This document shows, piece by piece, positions 1-8,832 of a DNA stretch of 64,000 nt. Made by a program: the position numbers and the translations under genes. Each line of letters opens with the position of its first letter. Positions within the stretch are counted from its first letter, which is position 1. A model generated the notes under the pieces. It was given only the letters and a program-made list of their open reading frames with translations. It was not told where the DNA came from and ran no database searches. The stretch is from BJGV01 sp964013575 (GTDB lineage: Bacteria > Pseudomonadota > Gammaproteobacteria > Burkholderiales > Nitrosomonadaceae), in NCBI GenBank assembly GCA_964013575.1, contig CAXGWP010000004.1:30276-94275 (forward strand), read 5' to 3'.

Positions 1-1
1 G

Positions 2-670
2 GTTCGTGTATTGAAAATTGGTTCTTCAAAAGAGTTATGTGGAGGGACGCATGTTAATCGCACAGGAGATATTGGTTTATTTAAAATTCGTATGCAAAGT
101 GGGGTAGCTGCTGGCATCCGCAGAATTGAAGCTGTTACAGGGGATAAGGCATTAGCTTATGTACAACAGAGTGAGAAATATTTAACGGAAATAGCCAAAG
201 CATTAAAAACCCAGCCGGAAGGTGCGATACAAAAATTATTGCAATTGAATGATAATGTCCGACATCTTGAAAAAGATTTATCAAAATTGAAATCAAAGCT
301 TGCCAGTTCGCAAGAGGGTGGCCTTATGAAGCGGGCGCAAGATATTAAAGGTGTTAAAGTATTAACTTCTAGCTTAGAGAGTGTAGACACAAAAACAATG
401 CGTGAAATTTTAGATCGAACTAGAAGGAAATTAAAAACAAGTATTATAGTATTTGGAACAGTTAATGCTGGTAAGGTGAAATTAATTTCAGGAATAACAG
501 AGGACCTTACGGCAAAAATAAAGGCTGGAGAGCTTGTAAACTTTGTGGCGAAGCAAGTAGGGGGCAAAGGTGGCGGGCGGGATGATATAGCACAAGCAGG
601 AGGAACACAACCTGAAAACTTAGAAAAAGCATTAAATAGTGTTTCTAGTTGGGTGGAGCAAAAATTATAG
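2..670 (+). CDS. alaS: Alanyl-tRNA synthetase, C-terminal part (truncated by window edge)
   Basis: Alanyl-tRNA synthetase charges tRNA-Ala in the cytoplasm and edits mischarged tRNA. Only about the last 222 residues are here, and the reading frame is open to the left edge, so the true start lies outside. The visible part begins with the end of the editing domain, whose CGGTH zinc-binding motif lies in SKELCGGTH near base 40. It continues through a charged, probably coiled-coil stretch (bases 170-330) into the C-Ala domain, with a glycine-rich GGKGGGR near base 560. The TTG at base 11 is simply an internal leucine codon. trxB follows after 40 bases on the same strand. Confidence 0.95.
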   Translation, partial: VRVLKIGSSKELCGGTHVNRTGDIGLFKIRMQSGVAAGIRRIEAVTGDKALAYVQQSEKYLTEIAKALKTQPEGAIQKLLQLNDNVRHLEKDLSKLKSKLASSQEGGLMKRAQDIKGVKVLTSSLESVDTKTMREILDRTRRKLKTSIIVFGTVNAGKVKLISGITEDLTAKIKAGELVNFVAKQVGGKGGGRDDIAQAGGTQPENLEKALNSVSSWVEQKL

Positions 671-710
671 GCGTTTTTATTTTAAACAACACTTTTTATA
701 TATTAATCTT

Positions 711-1664
711 ATGACAGTCAGACATTCTCGTTTATTAATTCTTGGTTCCGGTCCTGCTGGCTATACTGCAGCTGTTTATTCTGCGCGTGCCAACTTAAAC
801 CCTGTTGTTATTACTGGATTAGCCCAGGGTGGTCAGCTAATGACTACTACTGATGTTGATAATTGGCCTGCTGATGCAATGGGCGTGCAGGGGCCAGAAT
901 TAATGGATCGTTTTCAGAAACATGCAGAACGTTTTAATACAGAAATTATTTTCGATCATATCCATACTGTTAATTTTTCAGATAAGCCAATTACTATAAC
1001 TGGCGATCAGGGAACATATACTTGTGATGCATTAATTATTGCAACCGGCGCATCAGCCCAATATTTAGGCTTGCCTTCAGAAGAGGCCTTTATGGGGAAA
1101 GGAGTTTCTGCCTGTGCAACATGTGATGGCTTCTTTTATAAGGGTGCTGATGTGGCGGTTATTGGTGGAGGAAATACAGCAGTAGAGGAGGCTTTGTATC
1201 TTTCAAATATTGCACGCCAAGTTACATTAGTGCATAGAAGGGAAACCTTTCGTTCAGAAAAAATTCTTATAGATAAGCTGATGGAAAGGGTAAAAAATGG
1301 TAATGTTAAGCTTGAATTAAATTATATTTTAGATGAGGTTCTTGGAGATGATTCTGGCGTAACAGGAATGCGTATTAAAAGTACGCAAGATAAATCCACA
1401 AAAAATTTAGAATTAAATGGAGTATTTATTGCTATTGGTCACAAGCCAAATACTGATATTTTTCACGGACAGCTTGAAATGAAAAATGGCTATATCATTA
1501 CGCATGGTGGCAATGAGGGGAATGTAACTGCTACTAGCATTCCTGGTGTGTTTGCGGCAGGTGATGTACAGGATCATATATATCGTCAGGCAGTGACTAG
1601 TGCGAGTACTGGGTGTATGGCTGCACTTGATGCGGAAAAATATCTTGATGATTTGGCTAGTTAA
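711..1664 (+). CDS. trxB: Thioredoxin reductase
   Basis: This flavoprotein uses NADPH to reduce thioredoxin in the cytoplasm. The FAD-binding GSGPAG motif is at residues 12-17, the redox-active CATC at 135-138, and the NADPH-binding GGGNTAVEE near 153-161. A C-terminal GDVQD FAD motif is also present. I start it at the ATG at 711, giving 317 residues, the usual length for the family. The frame stays open upstream to a TTG at 639, but that would add residues unlike the family inside the end of alaS. A Smr-domain gene follows 18 bases later. Confidence 0.95.
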   Translation: MTVRHSRLLILGSGPAGYTAAVYSARANLNPVVITGLAQGGQLMTTTDVDNWPADAMGVQGPELMDRFQKHAERFNTEIIFDHIHTVNFSDKPITITGDQGTYTCDALIIATGASAQYLGLPSEEAFMGKGVSACATCDGFFYKGADVAVIGGGNTAVEEALYLSNIARQVTLVHRRETFRSEKILIDKLMERVKNGNVKLELNYILDEVLGDDSGVTGMRIKSTQDKSTKNLELNGVFIAIGHKPNTDIFHGQLEMKNGYIITHGGNEGNVTATSIPGVFAAGDVQDHIYRQAVTSASTGCMAALDAEKYLDDLAS

Positions 1665-1682
1665 ACAAAGCTAGAATTTTAT

Positions 1683-2237
1683 ATGAATTCACGGAACAAG
1701 ATTTCTGTAGATGATAGTGATGAGGTTCTCTTATTCAGAGATGCTGTTAAGGATGTAGAACCAATACGAACAGATGATAAGGTAATTCATTCTCGTAAGC
1801 TTCCACGATCAAATATACGGCAACAACGCATATCAAGACTTGGAGACTCATTGGTCAACTATAGTTCTGCATCAGAAATGCAACCAAGTGGTGAACATTC
1901 TTTTTTACGGTCTGGGGTCTCCCGAAAAACTTTAAAGCAACTTCGTAGAGGTTATTGGAATATTGATGATCAGCTAGATTTACATGGGTTTAAACGAGAT
2001 GAGGCATTACGGGAGTTAGATGAATTCCTTAATACTTGTCACATTAGAGGATTTCGTTGTGCACAGATAATACATGGGAAAGGGTTAAACTCAAAAAACC
2101 AAGAGCCAGTATTAAAAACATTGGTTTGGAATCAACTGAAACTATGCCGTTATGTTCTGGCTTTTTGTCAGGCAGGCCCATTAGATGGTGGCAGTGGTGC
2201 AGTAGTAGTGTTATTCAAAGTATCTATAAAAAAATAG
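1683..2237 (+). CDS. Smr-domain protein (putative nuclease)
   Basis: A 184-residue protein whose C-terminal half (about 95-182) is a Smr domain: LDLHGFKRDEAL, then IIHGKGL, then AFCQAGPLDGGSGAVVVL. Smr domains nick or bind branched or structured nucleic acid, and stand-alone versions in proteobacteria include SmrA/SmrB types; which one this is cannot be told. The N-terminal half is polar and probably disordered. The gene sits 18 bases after trxB on the same strand, a pairing I know from betaproteobacteria. It converges with bcp, with only 29 bases between the stop codons and no clear hairpin terminator. Confidence 0.85.
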   Translation: MNSRNKISVDDSDEVLLFRDAVKDVEPIRTDDKVIHSRKLPRSNIRQQRISRLGDSLVNYSSASEMQPSGEHSFLRSGVSRKTLKQLRRGYWNIDDQLDLHGFKRDEALRELDEFLNTCHIRGFRCAQIIHGKGLNSKNQEPVLKTLVWNQLKLCRYVLAFCQAGPLDGGSGAVVVLFKVSIKK

Positions 2238-2266
2238 TAAGGTAAAATTTATTATAAAAATATAAC

Positions 2267-2758
2267 TTATTGAGTTTGTAATTTCTTTAAATCTTCTATT
2301 ACTTCTATTGAATTACGTGAAGTATTAGCAGACAAATAAATCCTTGCTATTTTTCCATTCGGATCAATTAGAAACGTGTTTCTTTTGGCAAATTTTATGA
2401 TTATAAGGTTTATTAAGGAATTGTATTGAGCGGTAGTTTTGGCATCGTTATCAGCGAGAAGTGGAAACGGAAGATTATATTTTCTGGCAAATTTAGCATG
2501 ACTGGTAGCATTGTCTACGCTTATGCCAACTACATTAGCACCTAAAGATTTAAGTTTGTATAGGTCATCACGAAATTTACATGCTTGTTCTGTACAGCCT
2601 GGGGTATCATCTTTAGGATAAAAATAAAGAGCTAGCCATTTTCCACGGAAATTATTTAATGTATGGGTCTTACCATTTTGATCTGGGAGTCTGAAGTTTG
2701 GTGCAGGGTCCCCAACTTTAGGATTGCTAGCTTGTACAATTTTACTTGAGAAGAACAT
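2267..2758 (-). CDS. bcp: Bcp/PrxQ-type peroxiredoxin
   Basis: A thiol peroxidase that reduces hydrogen and organic peroxides, using thioredoxin as electron donor. It has 163 residues. The active site is PGCTEQAC, with peroxidatic Cys55 and resolving Cys60 five residues later, typical of the alpha-type Bcp group. The family core begins at about residue 13 (KVGDPAPNF). The first dozen residues (MFFSSKIVQAS) are a little longer than in many Bcp proteins but too short for a signal peptide. It is monocistronic and divergent from the ABC exporter across a 506-base gap. Confidence 0.92.
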   Translation of the reverse strand: MFFSSKIVQASNPKVGDPAPNFRLPDQNGKTHTLNNFRGKWLALYFYPKDDTPGCTEQACKFRDDLYKLKSLGANVVGISVDNATSHAKFARKYNLPFPLLADNDAKTTAQYNSLINLIIIKFAKRNTFLIDPNGKIARIYLSANTSRNSIEVIEDLKKLQTQ

Positions 2759-3264
2759 AACTATTCCTGTTAATGTTACAGTAATTGCCAGTTATCTTAT
2801 AGCATAATCCCCTAGTATATATTAGGTAAATTATGCTTTATACTTTAAGACATAATAGTAACCCCTGATAAGCTATTAAATTAGTTAGTCACGCACCTAA
2901 ATTTTCTAACATCCCAGTAGTTGCACTTGGTAAATCACATTAAAAATCAGTGGCAATATAGTGTGTGAATATTAATACAAATAATTAAATTAAAAAAAGA
3001 TTTTTTAAGTAAGAGCAGGTCTATCGAAGCGCCTATTACTAGAATTTCTTTTCTATGGATTTGATGATAGCGATAAAGATATAAAATATGTTAAGTTTTT
3101 CTTTTTTTATAAACATTTTTCAGAGTTAAATTTTGTATTTTCTGTATATGAACAAGCCAGATTAAAATAAGAAAAAGAAACTTTGCAATGAAATAGCTCT
3201 TTGATTTATCATCATATTGATTTAAATATCGTATCATTAAATAGGGGGTCGTTGTAAGGAACTA
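2759..3264. other. 506-base intergenic region between divergent bcp and ABC exporter
   Basis: No convincing coding sequence is seen. The region must hold promoters for bcp (minus strand) and for the exporter genes (plus strand), but no hexamer pair stands out in such AT-rich DNA. It contains an imperfect inverted repeat at 2801-2837. The exporter gene has a good ribosome-binding site (AAGGA just before the ATG at 3265). Confidence 0.6.
2801..2837. repeat. Imperfect inverted repeat upstream of bcp
   Basis: Outer arms AGCATAAT (2801-2808) and ATTATGCT (2830-2837) pair perfectly. Inner arms CCTA (2811-2814) and TAGG (2823-2826) also pair, around an AT-only loop. No T-run follows, so it is not an obvious terminator. 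It lies 43-79 bases upstream of the bcp start codon, where an operator could sit, but AT-rich DNA gives such repeats by chance. Confidence 0.35.
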
Positions 3265-4017
3265 ATGTTGCATCAATTACAATATTATTTATGGAATAGC
3301 TACTTCCAGCTCAATCAGAGCTTTGGGAGTGGAAGATTGGGTGCGGTTTTTGAATCCTTTGGGTTTTTTATATTTTGCGCTGCATTATCCTTTTATTGGT
3401 CAGAGCTACAAAAGATTGATCAAATCAGCTATTTAGTAAGATTAATTTTTTTATTGGGATACTGGCGGGCTGTCCTCTTTTTTATTATTCGATTGAGCAA
3501 TACACTTGAGACAGATAATGGAATTATAAAAAATAGTGTTTTTGATCCTGTGGGACACATAATAGTTATTTGTTTAACCTCTATCTTTAGGCTGTTATTG
3601 TGTTGGTTATGGCTTATACCATTTCTAGTATTTGAACTAAACCAATCAAATATGTATATAAACTTCATTGATATTATTTTTGTTGTAATTAATTTGATTA
3701 CTTTGTTGCTGTTTGCACCTGCAATTATGTGCTTCAGTGGTGTGTTTCCAGTTGTCCGGGCCTGCATAAATACGTTCTTGCCTATGCTACTTTTGATTTG
3801 TCCTATTATATGGTTGCCGAGCTCAAATATGTCCTCATATTTAATTGAATTAAATCCGATTAGTGTATTTATTATAAATTTGGAGAATTCCTTATTGGAA
3901 AGCAACTATGATTATAAGGTTGCGTTGATGAGTTATACGCTTCTTTCTATTTCTATATTGTCAATAATAGTGGTTAAAAAAAGAAATATTCTGTCAAAAT
4001 TTCTTAAATCAGCATGA
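3265..4017 (+). CDS. ABC-2 type polysaccharide exporter, membrane subunit
   Basis: A 250-residue integral membrane protein with about six hydrophobic segments (near 30-48, 58-78, 95-120, 130-152, 160-185, 220-238). It resembles KpsM/Wzm-type permeases that move a lipid-linked polysaccharide across the inner membrane. Sequence conservation within this family is low. The assignment therefore rests on size, topology and the ATPase gene that overlaps its stop codon (ATGA at 4014-4017). RBS AAGGA precedes the ATG. The substrate is unknown; the polysaccharide operon at 4832-15618 or the region after 16137 could supply it. Confidence 0.75.
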   Translation: MLHQLQYYLWNSYFQLNQSFGSGRLGAVFESFGFFIFCAALSFYWSELQKIDQISYLVRLIFLLGYWRAVLFFIIRLSNTLETDNGIIKNSVFDPVGHIIVICLTSIFRLLLCWLWLIPFLVFELNQSNMYINFIDIIFVVINLITLLLFAPAIMCFSGVFPVVRACINTFLPMLLLICPIIWLPSSNMSSYLIELNPISVFIINLENSLLESNYDYKVALMSYTLLSISILSIIVVKKRNILSKFLKSA

Positions 4018-4634
4018 CTATAATACCTTCAATTTATTCCTCTGGTTTTTCATTTGGTTATAACAATAATAAATTGTTCGACAAAGCAAAATTAGATATT
4101 AAACCTGGAGATAGGATACAACTTGTTGGTAACAACGGTTGTGGTAAAACCACGCTTCTTAGATTAATGGCGGGAAGTCTAAAGCCTGATTTGGGGAATA
4201 TAGTAGTTAATGGTGATTGCTACCATGTGCTTGGTGCTATGGGAGGTTTTTTTCCATTTTTTACATTAAAACAAAATCTCACACTACTAAAATACAGATT
4301 AGAATATTTTTCTACAAATAGTTTGACTGAAGTCTATGATGAGTTTTTGAGATTTTCAATGCTTTCTTCAGATAAATTAAATTTAACTATGGAAAATTTG
4401 TCAGCAGGTGAAAAATTACGGCTTGCATTTTTTGGTTTGGTTTTTTCTAGTTCAGAAATTTATATGTTTGATGAGTTTATTGGGGGTGTTGATGAGCAGT
4501 TCCTTGCAAAAAGATCAGACTTGATTGACAATAAAATATTATGTGCTGACATCTTGATAATTGCTAGTCATAACGTAGAGTTCGCAAAACGTTATAAGTG
4601 TATCATTAAACACCTGAACGATATAATACAGTAA
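4014..4634 (+). CDS. ABC polysaccharide exporter, ATPase subunit (KpsT/Wzt-like)
   Basis: A 206-residue ATP-binding subunit. Walker A GNNGCGKTT is at 39-47, the ABC signature LSAGE at 129-133, Walker B YMFDE near 150-154, and the switch histidine is in IASHN near 185. At this length it lacks the C-terminal carbohydrate-binding domain found in long Wzt proteins, so it resembles the KpsT group. It overlaps the permease gene by four bases and should be translated with it. No KpsC/S/D/E-like partners are in the window. It converges with the VTC gene across 197 bases. Confidence 0.85.
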   Translation: MTIIPSIYSSGFSFGYNNNKLFDKAKLDIKPGDRIQLVGNNGCGKTTLLRLMAGSLKPDLGNIVVNGDCYHVLGAMGGFFPFFTLKQNLTLLKYRLEYFSTNSLTEVYDEFLRFSMLSSDKLNLTMENLSAGEKLRLAFFGLVFSSSEIYMFDEFIGGVDEQFLAKRSDLIDNKILCADILIIASHNVEFAKRYKCIIKHLNDIIQ

Positions 4635-4831
4635 GCTTTATTTTAATAAAAACATGTTATATTGTAGATATAGCAAAGTTATTTAAGAGTTGTAAATTAT
4701 TAATGGTTTGTTAGGAATGTTTATTTATACTGTAGGCTCGTTCTTAGAAAAAATATATGCACTTTAAAATGGCATTTAGCATTTTTTACATTTGGGTAAG
4801 CCTAAAATAGATTATTTTAATAATCACTAAG

Positions 4832-5446
4832 TTAAACTAAATTCAGAGTTTCTACTCCAAGACAGTATTTAGAAAATCTGGATTCGTTCGTAGAAAGTGT
4901 ACTTATTAATTTTTCTGGATAGTTGTCGGAAGTAAACTTGAGCTCAAGTACTTCTCTTAAGATATTGCGGCTGGGAAATATATTCTTTTCTTTTACTTTT
5001 GAAAATTTAATATTCCGATCCATTGTTGCCCGACACCCTGTTTGGTCAATAAAATAACGTCTTTCATATTTAACCAAAACTGTAGGTGTTAAATTAAAAT
5101 CAGTATATAATTTACGTATAAAGTCATTCAATTGTGATTGATTTATAGGCTTAACATATTTGCGTCGTCCATATTTATCAGTTACTTTTTGTTCAAAATT
5201 CAAATTTGTTACTCTACATATATCTTTAAGTGAACTTATATTTTCTTGGCCATACCACCTTAATCTAAACTTATTTCTTGGCGTTAAGCCCTCTATACTA
5301 GAATGATAAATTCCAAAATATTTATCATCAAAATATAAGGAATTTATAACTCGTCTCGGGTGGTGAATTCCAAAGTTAAATTTCTTAAGGATTGACCGTT
5401 GGCGATAATTTTCTAATTCAAATTTTCGTTCTTGTCTCTCTATCAT
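4832..5446 (-). CDS. VTC-domain protein (polyphosphate-polymerase-like)
   Basis: A 204-residue cytoplasmic protein of the VTC/CYTH-like tunnel fold. In yeast Vtc4 this domain makes polyphosphate from ATP; bacterial homologues are mostly uncharacterised. Visible family features are the basic and acidic strand residues expected to line the tunnel: ERKFEL at 6-11, RRVINSLYFDD near 31-41, RNKFRLRWYG near 57-66, FEQKVTD, VKYERRYF, RATMDRNIKF and a final VLELKF. It is the last gene of the operon and overlaps the end of the CotH-like gene by 29 bases. Bacterial VTC genes are often found beside DUF4956 and CotH genes, as here. Its product could be polyphosphate or another phosphoryl product. Confidence 0.85.
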   Translation of the reverse strand: MIERQERKFELENYRQRSILKKFNFGIHHPRRVINSLYFDDKYFGIYHSSIEGLTPRNKFRLRWYGQENISSLKDICRVTNLNFEQKVTDKYGRRKYVKPINQSQLNDFIRKLYTDFNLTPTVLVKYERRYFIDQTGCRATMDRNIKFSKVKEKNIFPSRNILREVLELKFTSDNYPEKLISTLSTNESRFSKYCLGVETLNLV

Positions 5447-8177
5447 TTAATTTACACTCAACATTAAAGTCCTCTTGGAAAATGAATCCCGAATAACCAA
5501 TATACTCACCAATTTGAAGGATAAACGTGTCTTTTTTGTTGCTGCAAAAGTAAGGGCGCATGTAGTCAATATTTATGTGTAGCGAGCATTCTTTTTTTGT
5601 AAAACAAGTCTTATCTTTATTTTCATCGTAGAGGAAATCAAAATCGACATATGTGTCATTTTTTATACCTTTGATGCTTAGTTGTCTTATAGGGTTTGCG
5701 CCATATTGACGATTTAGTACAATTTCATTTTGTAAAATGCAGCTGCTTATATTATCTGATAAATTTTTCTTGTCTTTACAATTAGATTTTAGGAAATGTA
5801 TGTTCTTATCCTGTGTTAATTTCATGGCTACTACATTAGTAATGTCCAAACAACTTGGTAAGACCTCAATTAATATTTGACCTCTACCAAATTCTTGTTT
5901 TTTCTGATATTCATGCAAGCATGTTTTATAGTCTTCTATATGCAAATATCTCTTTATGATTAATGAAGATAAATCTTTAACAGCAATTGCTGTATTGATA
6001 GATGAGATCTCTCCATGATGCAAGATAACATTACTTTGTTCTCCAATACTAATTCCTTTATCAATGCAAGTATTTAAGTATAAATTAGTAACATTATATT
6101 CTCCTGCTGAGAAATCAATGCAATCATTACCTGCATTTTTAACTTGGATATCTCTAATTAATAAACTAGAAAAGTCTAAATCTATAGCATCTTGGAGCGC
6201 AGAATCTACTGTGATTTGTTTTATTATTCCTGTGGAGTGGACTAAATTAATGCTATCTTCACATCCGCCTCCAATGCTTCTCAATTCTGCTTCAGAAAAA
6301 TCTACATTGTAGAATGCTAAGCATGCTGTATTAAGCATACTGTCAAAGCGTTCAGCTTCATCTACAAAAGAATTTTGATCCTGCGGTAAATTGGCTTTAT
6401 CTGCCCTAATTGTAATAGCACTTTTAATTTTACTATTTTTAAAAATAACTCGTGCAGTTTTTGAGTCCTCCAAGGTAATATTAATGTCATATTTCAATTC
6501 CAATTCATCAAATACATATGTGGTTCCCGGAGGGACTGTTATGTTAGTTTTATCTAAAGCTTTGTAATATTGTACTGTTGGAGTAGTAGTTTCGATTTCA
6601 AATCTTATAATGTTTATCCAATGTTCTAGTTTATTATATTGTTCACTTTTTTGATGTTGGGAAATAGAAAGCAGGGTTTTTAAATATTTCTCCGTTATAG
6701 GAGAGCAGTCATTATTTTCTTTGCATAATGAGTAAAAGGGTTTCTTGCCGGTAAGTTTTACATAGTAATGTTCTACCTTTTTTTCTCCATGAGGTATTTC
6801 TGGGTGGAAATTAAATACATTAGTTTGCTGTTGCTCTAGTTCTGGTCGGTCTTCAGGCACTTGAAAATAGAAGTCTATTATAGTTGAAATTAAACAAGCG
6901 TTTACATTATTGCTTTTTGGGTAAAATTCTAAGAATTTGTCTATAATGGTTATGGTGTCTAGTTTGTAGTTTTTAATAGCACACTCTTTCTTATGATTTA
7001 AAGAAGAGTTAAACAGGCGCATTGGGGATCCATCTATATCCCTCATTTGGAACCCCTCTATATCCTGCATTGGAGATTTATCTATATCCTTTAATGGGGA
7101 TCCATCCATATAAATAGGTATTATTTCATTGTTAATAGGATCAAAATAAAGATTTAGGTTTATAGCTTCTGCTGCATGCCATGAATATTTACGGAAAATT
7201 TCGAGAATTTTATAGGACTTCCCGTTTGGCAATTGGTAAGGAGAATAAAAGTTGTTTTTGATTGACCCTAATTTATTAAAAGCCTTTGCTGCAATTAAAA
7301 AAGAGTTTGGTCCGTTAAGCCACTTTTTATTTACTAATTTGTATCCGATACCTTGTGGCATTAAGTCTTCAGATTTTTTGCAGAAGTGATTTATGAAGTG
7401 TTTTTTAGTGACAGGCACATTAGTTTTATTGGCAAATCGAAAAATATTTTCTGAGAAACCCTCGTTTTTTATGCAATTCATTGAGTTTTGTAAGAGAACT
7501 GTGTCCCACATGAAATTTTGGTTAACTCTTATAATTGCACTTTCTCTGTATCCTGCATCTTCAATAAGTTTTCCATCTATATCTTGCTCAAACATAGCTA
7601 GGTATGTTGTATCTTGAAAAGAAACTGTTACTGCTTGTCGGTATGGATTGATTGCACCAATATGTTTCATGATCAATCCAAATAGAACCTCATCTTTAAT
7701 AAAATCTTTATCTTTTAATTTTAATTTGAAATTAACAATCCCAAGAATATTACCTGTTTTCAATTTTACATTTAGGGAATTAATAATTTTTCCATTGGAA
7801 GATATATGAATATGGTCTTTCGCACGTCCTGACAGATTTATTACTGCGCGATGATTAGATTCTTCATTATTATCATATGTTACATTGATGGTAGCAGTGA
7901 ACCTCTCATTTTTTAATTCTTGTCGTATGAAATCATATTCAGCAATTTTAGCTAGTTTTTTTTGAAAAACTATGTAGCTTTTCATATTATGAGGGTAAAT
8001 TTTGACAGTCTTTATTTTAGGAAATGCTACACGATAGTCAGAACGTGACGGGTTGTTTGGTTTGACCTTGCCTTCTGTACTTTCAAGAAGTTTGCTTAGT
8101 GGCACTGATATATTGCTAGCCATAGCAATATTTCCTATAAATAGGAAAAAGATTAGTAAGATTCTAATCGGAAGCAT
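5418..8177 (-). CDS. Secreted CotH-like protein with C-terminal beta-helix region
   Basis: A 919-residue protein with a clear signal peptide (MLPIRILLIFFLFIGNIAMA). Residues about 60-390 resemble CotH-type atypical kinases: a stretch around YLAMFEQDIDGKLI matches the region preceding the active site, and NLYFDPINNEIIPIYMDG near 345-362 resembles the family's metal-binding aspartate segment. Right after that aspartate comes a 24-base tandem repeat. The C-terminal half (about 540-800) has the isoleucine/asparagine-rich pattern of a right-handed parallel beta-helix, as in pectate-lyase-like proteins. Its start codon shares one base with the DUF4956 stop (TAATG). CotH assignment is by pattern and context; a substrate cannot be named. 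Confidence 0.7.
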   Translation of the reverse strand: MLPIRILLIFFLFIGNIAMASNISVPLSKLLESTEGKVKPNNPSRSDYRVAFPKIKTVKIYPHNMKSYIVFQKKLAKIAEYDFIRQELKNERFTATINVTYDNNEESNHRAVINLSGRAKDHIHISSNGKIINSLNVKLKTGNILGIVNFKLKLKDKDFIKDEVLFGLIMKHIGAINPYRQAVTVSFQDTTYLAMFEQDIDGKLIEDAGYRESAIIRVNQNFMWDTVLLQNSMNCIKNEGFSENIFRFANKTNVPVTKKHFINHFCKKSEDLMPQGIGYKLVNKKWLNGPNSFLIAAKAFNKLGSIKNNFYSPYQLPNGKSYKILEIFRKYSWHAAEAINLNLYFDPINNEIIPIYMDGSPLKDIDKSPMQDIEGFQMRDIDGSPMRLFNSSLNHKKECAIKNYKLDTITIIDKFLEFYPKSNNVNACLISTIIDFYFQVPEDRPELEQQQTNVFNFHPEIPHGEKKVEHYYVKLTGKKPFYSLCKENNDCSPITEKYLKTLLSISQHQKSEQYNKLEHWINIIRFEIETTTPTVQYYKALDKTNITVPPGTTYVFDELELKYDINITLEDSKTARVIFKNSKIKSAITIRADKANLPQDQNSFVDEAERFDSMLNTACLAFYNVDFSEAELRSIGGGCEDSINLVHSTGIIKQITVDSALQDAIDLDFSSLLIRDIQVKNAGNDCIDFSAGEYNVTNLYLNTCIDKGISIGEQSNVILHHGEISSINTAIAVKDLSSLIIKRYLHIEDYKTCLHEYQKKQEFGRGQILIEVLPSCLDITNVVAMKLTQDKNIHFLKSNCKDKKNLSDNISSCILQNEIVLNRQYGANPIRQLSIKGIKNDTYVDFDFLYDENKDKTCFTKKECSLHINIDYMRPYFCSNKKDTFILQIGEYIGYSGFIFQEDFNVECKLNDRETRTKI
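7017..7112 (-). repeat. 24-base tandem repeat inside the CotH-like gene
   Basis: Four copies of a 24-base unit encode the eight-residue pattern DIDGSPMR and variants (MDGSPLK, DIDKSPMQ, DIEGFQMR, DIDGSPMR). Unit boundaries on the plus strand are about 7017-7040, 7041-7064, 7065-7088 and 7089-7112. The repeat follows directly after the presumed metal-binding aspartate segment. Copy changes would stay in frame. Confidence 0.8.
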
Positions 8178-8830
8178 TAATCTTGCTCAATTGAAAGACT
8201 CACTTTTTCTTGCTGCATTGCTGTGTTTGCTTCTAGAGCTGAAATAAGTGATTCAAAAGAATAGATTAATGTTGTTTTAGGTGTGCCATCAGCATCTGTT
8301 GTTACATTTGTTGATATAAGTCGATCTTGGAAAGTATCTGTACCATGGATTTCAGACATTTTTTTGTTAGCGATGAGCGTTAAAATAAAACTATTTGTTA
8401 TATTAGTCGGCTCAACGTTAAATCTTGATATTATGATTTTGAGTAAGATTGATACTAAAGTAAAAGCTATAAAAAGTTGAATAGCGTTAGCCGGGTTAAC
8501 TCCTGATACTACGCCAATTGTTACTAGTAAAAATAGTAAAGTTAATTCATAAGGACTTTTTATTGGTGTGCGGTATCGGACAATTGATAGAGCCCCAATC
8601 ATACCTAATGAAAGTGAGAAATTGCTTGCAATTGATCCAGTAATCGTTAGCGCGATTGCAGGTAGCATCGCTGCTACAAGTAAATTCATACTGCTTAACA
8701 TCGATCGATTAAATGTCAGACCAGCTACAATATATGTTAATAATCCTAGTATTAGCGATACTAAAACGCTATATACCTCTACATTATAATCCATGCCTTT
8801 TATACTCAATTCTTGTAAAAATGCGTCCAT
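8177..8830 (-). CDS. DUF4956 membrane protein
   Basis: A 217-residue inner-membrane protein with about four hydrophobic segments between residues 20 and 140. It carries the DUF4956 hallmark GMIGALSIVRYRTPIKSP near 76-93, followed by a C-terminal soluble domain. DUF4956 proteins have no established biochemical role but recur next to VTC-domain and CotH genes; both follow here in the same operon. It could pass the product or substrate of the cytoplasmic VTC domain to the secreted CotH-like protein across the membrane, but that is inference. The stop overlaps the CotH start by one base; the metallophosphoesterase stop is 2 bases upstream. Confidence 0.88.
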   Translation of the reverse strand: MDAFLQELSIKGMDYNVEVYSVLVSLILGLLTYIVAGLTFNRSMLSSMNLLVAAMLPAIALTITGSIASNFSLSLGMIGALSIVRYRTPIKSPYELTLLFLLVTIGVVSGVNPANAIQLFIAFTLVSILLKIIISRFNVEPTNITNSFILTLIANKKMSEIHGTDTFQDRLISTNVTTDADGTPKTTLIYSFESLISALEANTAMQQEKVSLSIEQD

Positions 8831-8832
8831 AT

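Noticed and set aside
157..567. Long open frame on the minus strand inside alaS
   Set aside because: It is antisense to an obvious AlaRS domain and has no family resemblance.
2057..2245. Plus-strand frame of 62 codons overlapping the Smr gene end
   Set aside because: It is an out-of-frame shadow of the Smr domain.
4635..4831. Terminator between the convergent ATPase and VTC genes
   Set aside because: Only a short stem around AAAATG/CATTTT with mismatches is visible; too weak to call.
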